Origin: Hymenobacter sp. DG01
Lineage (GTDB): Bacteria > Bacteroidota > Bacteroidia > Cytophagales > Hymenobacteraceae
NCBI RefSeq assembly: GCF_006352025.1
Contig: NZ_CP040936.1
Span: 4,280,001-4,344,000 of the forward strand
Direction: 5' to 3'
DNA: 64,000 nt
Below the pieces are notes generated by a model. It had not been told where the DNA came from. It saw only the letters and a list, made by a program, of their open reading frames with translations, and did no database searches. Shown one piece after another: positions 39,423-47,765 of the stretch (position 1 is its first letter; each line of letters opens with the position of its first letter). The position numbers were made by a program, and so were the translations under genes.

Positions 39423-41786
39423 CTACAGAATCAGCAGGCCTTTCTCTCGCAGCAGCTGCCACCCCTGCGACAACAGGAACTGCTCCCAGGGTTGGGGCGC
39501 GCCCGAGGGGTAGGAAGCTGCGGCGTCTTTTAGCAGCAGCTTCGTATCGTAGTCGGTGGCGAGGCGGGTGAGCAGATCCTGCAGCCAGGGGCCCAACACG
39601 GCCGGCACCTTCACCTCGAAGTCCTCGGCCTGCTCATAGAACGTGAGGATGGCGCGCTGGCCTTTTTTGGCGGGCTCATAGCGCAGCTCTGGGGCATTGC
39701 CCAGCCAGAACAGGCGGTTGTTAGGCCGGGAAGCATCGGGTTTGCCGGGCTCCTGCAGGGCCTGCTGAATCAGGTGGCGGGGCAGGGTGGGCTTGGGCGT
39801 CCGGAAATCAAACCAGAAGCTGAGCGGCTCCTGCAGTGCTACCCCGTGCAGGTAGTTGTACAGGGCTTTGGTCAGGCCGGGGCCGAAGGCTTCGTGGTCG
39901 GTGCCGGTGGGGTCCTCATGCCACAGGTCGTTCCAGGCAAACGGGCCGGGCTCGGGGCCTACGGCGGCCACTTTATACTTGGCCGGGTTCTTCCCAACCG
40001 GCGAGTGGGCCGTCATCGAGAAGCGGTGCCAGTAGCCGCTCTGCACAATGCCCGCCTGAAACAGCTGCCGGACCACTTCCAATGAGTCCACGGTTTCCTG
40101 GGTGGTTTGGGTGGGGAAGCCGTACATGAGGTAGGCATGCACCATAATGCCGGCTTGGGTGAAGCCATCCGTCACGCGGGCTACCTGCGCTATGGTTACG
40201 CCCTTTTCCATCAGGGCCAGCAGCCTATCCGAAGCTACCTCCAGGCCCCCGCTCACGGCAATGCAGCCCGAGGCGGCCAGCAGGCGGCACAGGTCGGGGG
40301 TGAAAGTTTTCTCGAAGCGGATATTGCCCCACCACGTAATGCTTACCCGCCGCTTCAGCAGCTCCACGGCCAGGTCACGCAGGGCCAGGGGCGGGGCGGC
40401 CTCATCCACGAAGTGGAAGCCGGTCTGGCCGGTTTGGGCAATAATCTGCTCGATGCGGTCCACGAGCAGGGTAGCCGGAGCCGTTTCGTAGCGACTGATG
40501 TAGTCCAGCGTCACGTCGCAGAAGGAGCAGCGCTTCCAGTAGCAGCCGTGGGCCACCGTGAGCTTGTTCCAGCGCCCGTCGCTCCAGAGCCGGTGCATGG
40601 GGTTCAGCACCTCAATCACCGACAAATACTCCGTCAGGGGCAAATCGGAATAGTCCGGCGTACCTACCTCCGGGTGGGGCACATCCGGGAAGGGCTGATT
40701 GATGTACTCAACTTCCCCGGCTTCGTTCCGCCGGAAGGTGCGTTGTAACTGGTCAGTTGCTAAGTGCTGGTTGCCGGTTGTTAGTGGCAGACTTTCTGGA
40801 AATTCAGTGGGGTATCCTGAAAGTTGATTATCAACTAGCGCTTCCTGGTAGTTGGCATCCACTTCCTGATAACTGCCAACCGACACCTGAGAACTGGCAA
40901 CTGACAACTGGTGACTGATAGCCTCCAGCAGGCGCAGCCAGGGGCCTTCGCCATCGTCCAGCGTCAGGTAGTCGATGTAATCGAAAAAGCGGGGCTCCTT
41001 GATGGTTCGGAGCTCGGTGTTGGGGTAGCCGCCGCCCATTAGGGTCAGGGTGCGGGGGCTGATTTCCTTGATGCGGCCAGCTAAGCGCAGAGCTCCGTAA
41101 AGGTTGCCCGGAAACGGCACCGTAAATCCAGTCACATCGGGCTGCACGCGGGCCACCAGCTCATCTAGTAGCTCCTGCAGCATCTGGTCCAGCAGGTTCG
41201 GCGGGGCCTGCAGGGCTTCGTGCAGGCCATCGAAGGTAGTGGCCGACATAGCCAGCTTCTCGGCGTAGCGTGAAAAGCCGAACTGCGGGCCCACGGTTTC
41301 CTTGATCAGGTCGCCGAGGTCTTCCAGATAAAGCGTGGCCAGGTGGCGGGCCTGATCGGTGAGGCCCATGGTGCCGAAGGCCGATTCCAGATCCGCTACG
41401 TTGTCGAAGCGGCCGGCCTCGGGCAGAAACCGCGAGTGGCAGATGCGTGGGGCCAGGGTGTTGTCCTTATTCTGCAGAAACCGGATGACCGGCCCGATGG
41501 TGCTCAGGTAGCTCTGCTGCAGGCGCATCATGCGGCGGGCGTTGTCGCTGAGCTCGAAGCTGCCCGTTTCAATGGCCCGGAAAACGCGCGTCAGTCCTTC
41601 CCGCGAAAACAGCTTCAGCACCAACTCCAGCCCGAGGTCGGCCTGGGTTACCTGATAGCCGCGCGGGGCCAGAAAGCCCTTGAGGTAGGCCGTGGCCGGG
41701 TAGGGCGTATTCAGCTGGGTAAGCGGCGGAGTAACAAGCAGGATGCGAAGCGAGGACGACACGGGCACTGGGTCAGAAAGAACCAC
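39423..41786 (-). CDS. B12-binding-domain radical SAM protein
   Basis: The 787-residue protein has an N-terminal cobalamin-binding-like Rossmann domain (SLRILLVTPPLTQLNTPYPA) and a radical SAM core with the cluster motif CYWKRCSFCDV (C-x4-C-x2-C), VSITWWGNIRFEKTF and SGCIAVSGGLEVASDRLL. Such class-B enzymes often methylate unactivated carbons or act on tetrapyrroles, but the target is unknown. Between residues of about 290 and 350 the protein has an abnormal Gln/Ser/Val-rich stretch (ISHQLSVASSQVSVGSYQEV...) encoded by the repeat at 40743-40920. No ATG exists at the start: GTG codons at 41786, 41768 and 41762 are the options. Confidence 0.85.
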   Translation of the reverse strand: MVLSDPVPVSSSLRILLVTPPLTQLNTPYPATAYLKGFLAPRGYQVTQADLGLELVLKLFSREGLTRVFRAIETGSFELSDNARRMMRLQQSYLSTIGPVIRFLQNKDNTLAPRICHSRFLPEAGRFDNVADLESAFGTMGLTDQARHLATLYLEDLGDLIKETVGPQFGFSRYAEKLAMSATTFDGLHEALQAPPNLLDQMLQELLDELVARVQPDVTGFTVPFPGNLYGALRLAGRIKEISPRTLTLMGGGYPNTELRTIKEPRFFDYIDYLTLDDGEGPWLRLLEAISHQLSVASSQVSVGSYQEVDANYQEALVDNQLSGYPTEFPESLPLTTGNQHLATDQLQRTFRRNEAGEVEYINQPFPDVPHPEVGTPDYSDLPLTEYLSVIEVLNPMHRLWSDGRWNKLTVAHGCYWKRCSFCDVTLDYISRYETAPATLLVDRIEQIIAQTGQTGFHFVDEAAPPLALRDLAVELLKRRVSITWWGNIRFEKTFTPDLCRLLAASGCIAVSGGLEVASDRLLALMEKGVTIAQVARVTDGFTQAGIMVHAYLMYGFPTQTTQETVDSLEVVRQLFQAGIVQSGYWHRFSMTAHSPVGKNPAKYKVAAVGPEPGPFAWNDLWHEDPTGTDHEAFGPGLTKALYNYLHGVALQEPLSFWFDFRTPKPTLPRHLIQQALQEPGKPDASRPNNRLFWLGNAPELRYEPAKKGQRAILTFYEQAEDFEVKVPAVLGPWLQDLLTRLATDYDTKLLLKDAAASYPSGAPQPWEQFLLSQGWQLLREKGLLIL
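40743..40920. repeat. In-frame inverted-repeat insertion inside the radical SAM gene
   Basis: Lower-GC sequence built from AACTGGTCAGTTGC/GTTGTCAGTTGCCAG-type units. The outer arms (about 40747-40793 and 40870-40914) are imperfect reverse complements, and the centre is a perfect AGTTGAT-T-ATCAACT palindrome (40822-40836). The length and frame leave the host gene open on the minus strand. Confidence 0.6.
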
Positions 41787-41874
41787 AAAGATACGCCAGT
41801 TTAACCCGTAGCCGGCGGGCTCCGTTCCCCGGCCACGCCGGGGCCGGCGGTTTTCCTACCCCCATAAACGCAGC

Positions 41875-41910
41875 AAAGCCCCGAAGCGCCGGTGGCAGCT
41901 TCGGGGCTTT
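41875..41910. terminator. Bidirectional hairpin before regulator 3' end
   Basis: AAAGCCCCGAAGC (41875-41887) and GCTTCGGGGCTTT (41898-41910) are perfect complements with A and T tails in both directions. It lies just past the stop of the HMA-AraC gene on the minus strand. Confidence 0.8.
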
Positions 41911-41931
41911 AAGCAGCAGGCAAAACGTGCG

Positions 41932-42504
41932 TTAGGCCAGCTGATCCAAGGAAAGGCGCTTGGGCATCAGGTCGCGGCGGAATTCGCTGACGGAGCGGCC
42001 GGTTACCTGCCGGAACTGATTGCTCAGGTGCTGGCCGGAGCTGTAGCGCATTTGCTCGGCAATTTCGCTCAGCGTCATTTCATTATAGCTCAGCATCTCC
42101 TTCACGCGCTCAATTTTCAGACGGATCAGGTATTTCTCGATAGTGAGGTTCGCCGTGCGCGAGAACACCTTGCTCAGGTGCGAGTAGGTAGCGGCAAACC
42201 GGTCGGTGAGGAAGGCCGAGGTAGTCAGGGGCATGCGCGCCGTGCGCAGGTGCTCCAAGTACTCGACCAGGGCGCTCTTGATTTGCTCGGTGAGCTGATC
42301 GGCGCGGCCCATCAGCACATCGAAGCCCGCTTCGCGCAGAATGGGTGCTACGGAGGCCGGATCGGCCGGCGTGCTGTGGTCGAGCTGAGCCTGGCCCAGC
42401 GTAACATCGGTGGGGCGGTAGCCCGCTTGCTCAAGCAGGTTGCGCACGGCTTCGATGCAACGTGGGCAAACCATATTTTTAATGTGGAGGAGCGTCGTTT
42501 TCAC
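41932..42504 (-). CDS. HMA-like/AraC-family fusion regulator
   Basis: The 190-residue protein starts with a heavy-metal-associated-like domain (LLHIKNMVCPRCIEAVRNLL; CxxC metal ligands Cys at about 13 and 16, then GYRPTDVTLGQAQLDHS) and ends in an AraC-type double helix-turn-helix (LTIEKYLIRLKIERVKEMLS, LSEIAEQMRYSSGQHLSNQF, RQVTGRSVSEFRRD). The combination suggests metal-responsive transcription, most plausibly copper (inference from HMA). It starts with GTG at 42504, overlapping the previous gene's stop as GTGA, so the two are co-translated. No copper pump is nearby. Confidence 0.8.
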   Translation of the reverse strand: MKTTLLHIKNMVCPRCIEAVRNLLEQAGYRPTDVTLGQAQLDHSTPADPASVAPILREAGFDVLMGRADQLTEQIKSALVEYLEHLRTARMPLTTSAFLTDRFAATYSHLSKVFSRTANLTIEKYLIRLKIERVKEMLSYNEMTLSEIAEQMRYSSGQHLSNQFRQVTGRSVSEFRRDLMPKRLSLDQLA

Positions 42505-42854
42505 GGTTGTTGGGTTGAGTTCAGCCGCGTTGCGGTTCGCGTGGGTTTACGAGTAGGAGCCGGGTTTGGGTTAGGTCGCGGACGCCGCAGGGGTTCCGCG
42601 TGGGATTCTGCCCAACCTTTCCCGAACCAATTCATGGCCGCCCAGTTTACAAAGGGAACAACCCCCATAAATGTTACGGCCAACAGGGAGAAAAATACGA
42701 AAAAAGCGCCGAAGAGCCGGCCGAAGAAGGAGTCCTGCACTCCAAACAGGTAGGCTACCAGCGCCAGCGCCAGCACGAGGCTGATGCCGGCCAGCACGAT
42801 AACCCGCCGCAGAGGCGCTTTAGAAGTGGCAAGCTGAAGAACAGAACGGTTCAT
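42501..42854 (-). CDS. Small membrane protein upstream of HMA-AraC regulator
   Basis: The 117-residue protein has two hydrophobic helices (VIVLAGISLVLALALVAYLF and LFGAFFVFFSLLAVTFMGVV) followed by a basic, Pro/Arg/Asn-rich tail (PLRRPRPNPNPAPTRKPTR). It is not recognised. The stop overlaps the regulator's GTG start, which points to a joint operon. The 229 nt upstream (42855-43083), shared with the divergent lipoprotein gene, hold no other gene. Confidence 0.55.
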   Translation of the reverse strand: MNRSVLQLATSKAPLRRVIVLAGISLVLALALVAYLFGVQDSFFGRLFGAFFVFFSLLAVTFMGVVPFVNWAAMNWFGKGWAESHAEPLRRPRPNPNPAPTRKPTRTATRLNSTQQP

Positions 42855-43083
42855 GGCAACAGGGACAGGAGGACAAATATAAAGGTCTATCCTATTCGGG
42901 AGCCAGGGCGGGCCGAGGGGCCGAAGCCGTCAGGAGTAACAACAACGCATACGGATGGGGTAGGTTTTGGTCGTGGAAAATAAAAGGAGAGGCAGGGGAA
43001 ATCATCTTACGTAAAAACCAGCGGCGCGGTCAGCCGTACAGGCCAAAATAGCATACGTCTTACTTCTCTTCCCTACCAAGCAC

Positions 43084-43362
43084 ATGAAAACCTCTGTTTT
43101 TCTTCGACTTATAGCCGCTACGGCCCTGCTGGCCGGCCCGCTTACTGCCTGCAACACCGGTAACGAAGCCGGTGACACCAATGTAGAGCGTGGCGCCGCC
43201 AAAGACCTGGGCATGGACACCAACATGCCCAGCCAGAACCCCTCAGCTGATTCTGCTACCTCGGGCATGAACCGCGACACGATGAAAACGCCCACCGGCC
43301 GCCAGGTGTATGAGGGTGCCGCTGACCGCAAAGACCGCAACAACGACGGCCTGGCCGACTAG
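43084..43362 (+). CDS. Small lipoprotein with calcium-binding-like C-terminus
   Basis: The 92-residue protein starts with a lipoprotein signal (MKTSVFLRLIAATALLAGPL then TACNTGN; Cys at about 23), continues with a Ser/Asp/Asn-rich, disordered-looking middle, and ends DRKDRNNDGLAD, a D-x-D/N-x-D-G type calcium-binding repeat as in thrombospondin type 3 or EF-hand-like loops. The function is unknown; such short acidic proteins are common in Hymenobacter. A perfect bidirectional terminator follows. Confidence 0.6.
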   Translation: MKTSVFLRLIAATALLAGPLTACNTGNEAGDTNVERGAAKDLGMDTNMPSQNPSADSATSGMNRDTMKTPTGRQVYEGAADRKDRNNDGLAD

Positions 43363-43386
43363 CGTTTTCCTACCCCCCTACACACG

Positions 43387-43426
43387 CCAAACGGCCCGCC
43401 TCCTGCAAGGGAAGCGGGCCGTTTGG
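43387..43426. terminator. Bidirectional terminator between lipoprotein and BtuG-like genes
   Basis: CCAAACGGCCCGC (43387-43399) and GCGGGCCGTTTGG (43414-43426) form a perfect 13-bp stem between convergent genes. Confidence 0.85.
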
Positions 43427-43447
43427 ATTTCGGAGAATCGGTGGGGC

Positions 43448-44533
43448 TTAGTTGAACACGAAGCCGTTGGGGCCGATGTTGACCGTGAAGGAATCGATGG
43501 GGGCGCCGGTGGGCCGGTAGCGAATTACCTTGTCGGTGCTGGTGAAGGACGCTACCCCACCGTAGATGGTGCGGTCCGTGGGGTCCACGGCCAGGGCATA
43601 CAGGTTGCGCCGAATCAGGGGCTGGGTCGGAAGCGTAGTGTTGCCGATGGTGTACATATACACGCCGCCCTGGTAAGTATAGTACAGCTCGTTTTTGGCG
43701 CCGTTGGTGGTCAGGCGGCCCGGCGAGCTGGTGTTGGTGGGCATTTCGAGGGTAGTAACCCCGGCCTGGCCCGGCACAATCTTCGAGAGGCTACCCTTGG
43801 TCGTGCGGGTATAGTCCACCGAAAAGTCGGCGTTATAGGCTACCCGGCCCCCGCTCAGCACCCAGATGTTGCCGTCGCTGCCCTGCACAAGGCTGTTAGG
43901 CGCATCCCCAACCAGTATGTTGCCTATGGCCTCGTCGGTGTCGGTATTGATGATGGTGACGGTGCTGCCGCCGCTGTTGGTTACGTACAGGCGGTTGCCT
44001 ATGGCCAGGAGGCGCTCCGGCTGCTTGCCCACGGCAATGGTTTTCACTACTGAGTTGGAGCGCAGATCAATCACGGAAACCTGCCCGGCCGTAGCCGAGT
44101 ACGACACGGTTTCCGTGACGTAGCCCTTGGTGCCGGAAACCGCCGCGAAGTAGCGCGGGAGCTTCAGGCCCTCAATAGTAGCCACCGATTTGAAGTTGGG
44201 CAGCGATACTACCTCCAGCTTGTTGCTGTTATTGACCACGATGTACGCCGTGGAGCCCTGCAGGCTCATGCTCTGGGCTACGTCGCCGAGGCTGCGCTTA
44301 TTGGCCGCACTGAACGCCGACGAGTACAGCACCGAGCTAGAAGTTTTGCTCAGCACGCTGACCTCGGCGTTGGCTTTCTGGAAGTTGCCCTCATTCAGCA
44401 CCAGTACGCTGTTGTTGGGGATGGTAACGGCCTCAGGGTCATCGTCGGAGCCGCAGGAGACCAGGCCCAGGGCCAAGAAGGAGCCCCACAGCAGGCGGGA
44501 AGTAGCAGGGGCGAAGGGAAAAAATCGGGTCAT
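43448..44533 (-). CDS. BtuG-like surface beta-propeller lipoprotein (YncE/DUF5074 type)
   Basis: The 361-residue protein has a lipoprotein signal (GSFLALGLVSCGSDDD; Cys at about 26) followed by repeated beta-propeller blades with YncE-like motifs: VLVLNEGNFQKANAEVSVLS, TAYIVVNNSNKLEVVSLPNF, VSVIDLRSNSVVKTIAVGKQ, RLYVTNSGGSTVTIINTDTD. BtuG of Bacteroides is a seven-bladed propeller that sits on BtuB and captures vitamin B12 at the cell surface. The gene follows the btuB-like gene under a cobalamin riboswitch, supporting the same role. It is the second gene of that operon; ATG 44533. The assignment is by fold and context, not by direct sequence comparison to BtuG. Confidence 0.78.
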   Translation of the reverse strand: MTRFFPFAPATSRLLWGSFLALGLVSCGSDDDPEAVTIPNNSVLVLNEGNFQKANAEVSVLSKTSSSVLYSSAFSAANKRSLGDVAQSMSLQGSTAYIVVNNSNKLEVVSLPNFKSVATIEGLKLPRYFAAVSGTKGYVTETVSYSATAGQVSVIDLRSNSVVKTIAVGKQPERLLAIGNRLYVTNSGGSTVTIINTDTDEAIGNILVGDAPNSLVQGSDGNIWVLSGGRVAYNADFSVDYTRTTKGSLSKIVPGQAGVTTLEMPTNTSSPGRLTTNGAKNELYYTYQGGVYMYTIGNTTLPTQPLIRRNLYALAVDPTDRTIYGGVASFTSTDKVIRYRPTGAPIDSFTVNIGPNGFVFN

Positions 44534-44590
44534 GAAGGGAAGCGTATATAAAAAAAGAGTAAGGAAGAAATTGCGGTAAGCAGGGCCCAC

Positions 44591-46555
44591 CTAGTGCCAC
44601 AGCACCCGCAAACTCAGGGTGCCGTAGCGCAGGGGCGTGGCGCGGTTGTCGTAGCTTTGGTAGCTATGGTTGGTGAGGTTGTAACCCTGGGCCAGTACCA
44701 GCAGCTTCCAGTCGGTACCCACAGCCACTGTGCGCCCCAGGGTAGCGTTCAGCAGTGGGTAAGAGGGCAAAAACCGGGTGGCCGAGGCATCGGTGTAGCG
44801 CTGCCCCGTGAAGGTGAGGGTGGTGCTTAGCTGCCAGTCGCGCCAGCGGTGGTCGGTGCTCAGGGCGGCTGTATGCAGGGGGACAAAGGGCAACTGCCGC
44901 CCGGCCGGGTCGGTGTCGGCAGCCGTGCCTTTGGTCTTTTCTGATTGGGTAAAGGCGTAAGAAGCCCGGGCCGTGAAGTAGTAGGCTCCTGGCTTCCAGC
45001 CCAGCTGGGTACTGGCCTCCACCCCGTGGGCGCGCACCTGCCGCAGGTTGCGCGGCGACCAGTAGGTAGCCCCCGGCGTCCATTGCACCCAGTTATCTAC
45101 CAGTTGGTGGTAGGTCGTCAGCTCCGTTTGTAGCTGCAGATGAGTGGGGGCCAGAGTCAGAACGTGTACTACCCCGCCCTCATAGCCCAAGCCTTCTTCG
45201 GGCAGCAGATCGGGGTTACCGCCGGGGCGCCAGTACCGCTCGTTGAGGGTAGGAACCCGGTAGCTGCGCGAGGCGCTGGCCTTCAGGCTTACCGTGTGCC
45301 GAAGGGCCCGCAGAGCCTCCCATTCGGCGCCGGCAGTGGGGGTAAGCGGGGGCTGCCGGCCGGGCAGCAGGGCCTGGCGCACGTTCAGGGACAGGTGCAG
45401 GCGGGGGCGCGGGTCGTAGCGGAGCAGGGCAAAGCCCGAGAAACGGTTCTCGGTGTGCCGGCCGGCGCCGTAGCCATCTACCTGCGCCGCGAAGTGCTGA
45501 GCCTCGGCTCCAACCCGCAGTGAAGCGTTGGGCGCGAAGCTCCACGTATGCTCGGCCTGCGCCTGCGTAGTGCGCACCCCGGATTCACTCAGCCCACTCA
45601 CCTCGTCGCGGTAGTTGATGATGTCTTCAAACCAAGCCACCCGGGCGGCCCACTCGTGGCGGAAGCTTACGTGGCGGTAGCCGGCCATCAGGCGGCGGCT
45701 CTGGTCCCGCTCCCGGGCCTGGGTGTTGTTCGTGCCGATGCCGGGCTGAATCTGCCGGTCGGCGTCGGTTAGCCAAACGGCTGCCGTTAGTTCGCCCTGC
45801 TGGCCCAGGCGCAAGCTCAGGTCCTGGCTAAGGCTGGCCTGCTGCAGGGCCGCATTGGCCTGGCGGCGGCGGGTACGCCCCGCCGCAGTCTGCTCGTAGT
45901 ACGTGAAATCGTTCTGGGCCTGCCGGTACAGCAGGCTGGTACGCACGGCCAGCTTGTGATTGCTGAAACTGGCCTCCAGGTTACCAGCCCGCAGCCCGAA
46001 GCTGCCGTAATCGGCCTGGGCTACCGCCCGCGCGCCCGCTCCCCACCTCACCCCCGACGAGAGCAGGATCGTTCCGCCTACGGCGCCGTTGCCGTAGGTA
46101 GCACTGGCCGGCCCCGGCTGAATGTCCACCTGGGTCGCGCCAGTGGTTGTTAGCAGCGAAAAGTCGGTTTCGCCCAGGGAAGGGAGGCTAATGTTGAAGC
46201 CGTTCCAGAGCACGGCCGTGTGCCGGGCCGAGGTACCGCGCATGGTAATGGACGCCAGCTGACCGGGTCCGTAGTTTTTCAGGTAGAGGGCTGTGCGAGC
46301 CGTCAGCACATCGGCCAGCGTACCGGAGCGGTAGGTGTCCAGGGCCAGAGAATCCAGCGTGAGCCGCCGGCTGCCCACCGCAAACCGGTCGGGGCGGGTG
46401 CCGGCCACGCGCACGGTAGGCAGGTGCTGGGCGCGGGCCGAGTCGGGAGCCAGCAGGGCCGATTGAGCCGCAGCCGGCAAGCTCGCGGCGACCAGCAGCC
46501 CGCTGCCAAGCGCAGCCGCCACCCAGCCACACGGCGGGAAAAGAGAAAAACGCAT
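44591..46555 (-). CDS. btuB: TonB-dependent vitamin B12 receptor (BtuB-like)
   Basis: The 654-residue outer-membrane receptor has a signal peptide (VAAALGSGLLVAASLPAAAQ), a TonB-box-like and plug region (SGTLADVLTARTALYLKNYG, GQLASITMRGTSARHTAVLW, GAVGGTILLSSG) and a 22-strand-type barrel whose last strand ends in LRYGTLSLRVLWH. It takes up cobalamin against a gradient with TonB/ExbBD energy. The cobalamin riboswitch upstream makes the ligand assignment strong. ATG 46555 is used; a TTG at 46567 would add four residues. It is followed 58 nt later by the BtuG-like gene. Confidence 0.88.
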   Translation of the reverse strand: MRFSLFPPCGWVAAALGSGLLVAASLPAAAQSALLAPDSARAQHLPTVRVAGTRPDRFAVGSRRLTLDSLALDTYRSGTLADVLTARTALYLKNYGPGQLASITMRGTSARHTAVLWNGFNISLPSLGETDFSLLTTTGATQVDIQPGPASATYGNGAVGGTILLSSGVRWGAGARAVAQADYGSFGLRAGNLEASFSNHKLAVRTSLLYRQAQNDFTYYEQTAAGRTRRRQANAALQQASLSQDLSLRLGQQGELTAAVWLTDADRQIQPGIGTNNTQARERDQSRRLMAGYRHVSFRHEWAARVAWFEDIINYRDEVSGLSESGVRTTQAQAEHTWSFAPNASLRVGAEAQHFAAQVDGYGAGRHTENRFSGFALLRYDPRPRLHLSLNVRQALLPGRQPPLTPTAGAEWEALRALRHTVSLKASASRSYRVPTLNERYWRPGGNPDLLPEEGLGYEGGVVHVLTLAPTHLQLQTELTTYHQLVDNWVQWTPGATYWSPRNLRQVRAHGVEASTQLGWKPGAYYFTARASYAFTQSEKTKGTAADTDPAGRQLPFVPLHTAALSTDHRWRDWQLSTTLTFTGQRYTDASATRFLPSYPLLNATLGRTVAVGTDWKLLVLAQGYNLTNHSYQSYDNRATPLRYGTLSLRVLWH

Positions 46556-46737
46556 CTTCCGAACCAAATTTTCGCAATCGAAAAATTCAGTTCAAAACCT
46601 CAGGAACCAGACAGCCGCCAGGCAGCTACCCCCTCCCCGAAGCCGAGGCCGAAAACAGATGATAATTCTGCGCCGCCGAAGCGCCGCCACTGCATTCATT
46701 CTCCGCCCTTCCTCCGCAGGCGCTGAACATAGGAAAT

Positions 46738-46935
46738 ACAGAGGCAGGTCTCCTGGCTTGCTCCGGGCGCGTCGCCTTCCCATTTCTCCGGCCTGCCGGG
46801 GCAGGGCCTTCTTTGAAACAGTGGCCGGTGATGACGCGCCGACTCATGAAGCGTACAGTTGCGGGGACAGCTCCGGATTTTAACCGGATTCCCTTTTCAG
46901 CCTCGCCCCGCATTTAGGGTCCGGCCACCTCTACG
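46738..46935 (-). ncRNA. Cobalamin (AdoCbl-type) riboswitch
   Basis: On the minus strand the conserved parts appear in order: the GAATCCGGT...AAATCCGG stem, the AGCTGTCCCCGCAACTGTA core (B12-box loop), GCCACTG, GGGAAGG and the 3' strand AGCCAGGAGACCTGCCTC, closing P1 with GAGG near 46925-46930. It lies 183 nt upstream of the btuB-like start, so cobalamin would repress that operon. The remaining sequence of the 518-nt gap to mpg holds no further gene. Confidence 0.95.
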
Positions 46936-46939
46936 GGGG

Positions 46940-46947
46940 CAAAGGTA
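46940..46947 (-). promoter_or_regulatory. -7 box of the B12-uptake operon
   Basis: TACCTTTG on the minus strand matches TAnnTTTG exactly and ends 5 nt before the riboswitch, so transcription would begin at the riboswitch 5' edge. Confidence 0.65.
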
Positions 46948-47073
46948 GGGCAAATTGAGGAAGAAGCCAGCCCTAGCCAGGGTGGAGGTGCCCGAGGGGG
47001 TAGGGCAGGCACAGGGCCCGCAACCTTCCGACGCTAATCGGGTAACATGCTAGCGCCTACCCCCGCTTTCCGC

Positions 47074-47673
47074 ATGAAACTTCCCGCCGCCTTTTACCGC
47101 CGCCCCGATCCTGTTGCCATTGCCCGCGAGCTGCTGGGCAAATACCTGTTCACCCGCATCAACGGCGTGCTTACCGGCGGCCGCATCGTGGAAACCGAGG
47201 CCTACGCCCACCTCAACGACCAGGCCTGCCACTCGCACCTGGGCCGCTATACGGCGCGCACCAAGGTAATGTACGAGCCCGGCGGCGTGGCCTACACCTA
47301 CCTGATTTATGGCCGCTACGTGCTGTTCAACATTATCACCAACGAGGCCGGCAAAGCCGACGCGGTCCTGATCCGGGGCCTGGAGCCTACCGAAGGAATT
47401 CCGGAAATGCTCCTGCGCCGGGATATGACCCAGGTGCGCCGCAACCTCACCGGCGGCCCCGGCCTGCTTACCCAGGCCTTGGGCATTACCAAGGCCCATT
47501 ATGGCTTCGATGTAACCGGAGACACCATCTGGCTGGAAGACCAGGGAGAGGTAGTGCCCGAAGCCGAAATCCTCGCCTCACCGCGCGTTGGCATTGACTA
47601 CGCCGGCGAAGACGCCGCGCTGCCCTGGCGCTTCCGCATCAAAAGCAGCCCCTGGACCAGCCCGGCGAAGTGA
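47074..47673 (+). CDS. mpg: DNA-3-methyladenine glycosylase (AAG/MPG family)
   Basis: The 199-residue base-excision enzyme removes 3-methyladenine and related alkylated purines. Features: LPAAFYRRPDPVAIARELLG, the active-site region GRIVETEAYAHLNDQACHSH (catalytic Glu in VETEAY), AYTYLIYGRYVLFNIITNE and VLIRGLEP, then LTGGPGLLTQALGI. This is the AAG type rather than the HhH type. ATG 47074 gives the family-typical start; an upstream ATG at 47047 would add nine residues. A long hairpin separates it from the convergent methyltransferase gene. Confidence 0.93.
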   Translation: MKLPAAFYRRPDPVAIARELLGKYLFTRINGVLTGGRIVETEAYAHLNDQACHSHLGRYTARTKVMYEPGGVAYTYLIYGRYVLFNIITNEAGKADAVLIRGLEPTEGIPEMLLRRDMTQVRRNLTGGPGLLTQALGITKAHYGFDVTGDTIWLEDQGEVVPEAEILASPRVGIDYAGEDAALPWRFRIKSSPWTSPAK

Positions 47674-47765
47674 TGATAAGGTGAAAAAATGAGGTAAATG
47701 GTAGCACGGCTTCTGTCACTTGCTACCACTTACCTCATTTCTTCCTCACCTCATTACTTTATCAC
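47674..47765. terminator. Long imperfect hairpin between convergent genes
   Basis: AAATGAGGTAAATGGTAGCA (47687-47706) pairs with 47721-47740 with one mismatch; outer arms TGATAAGGTGA and TCACC...TTATCA extend it. It overlaps the downstream gene's stop. Confidence 0.65.
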
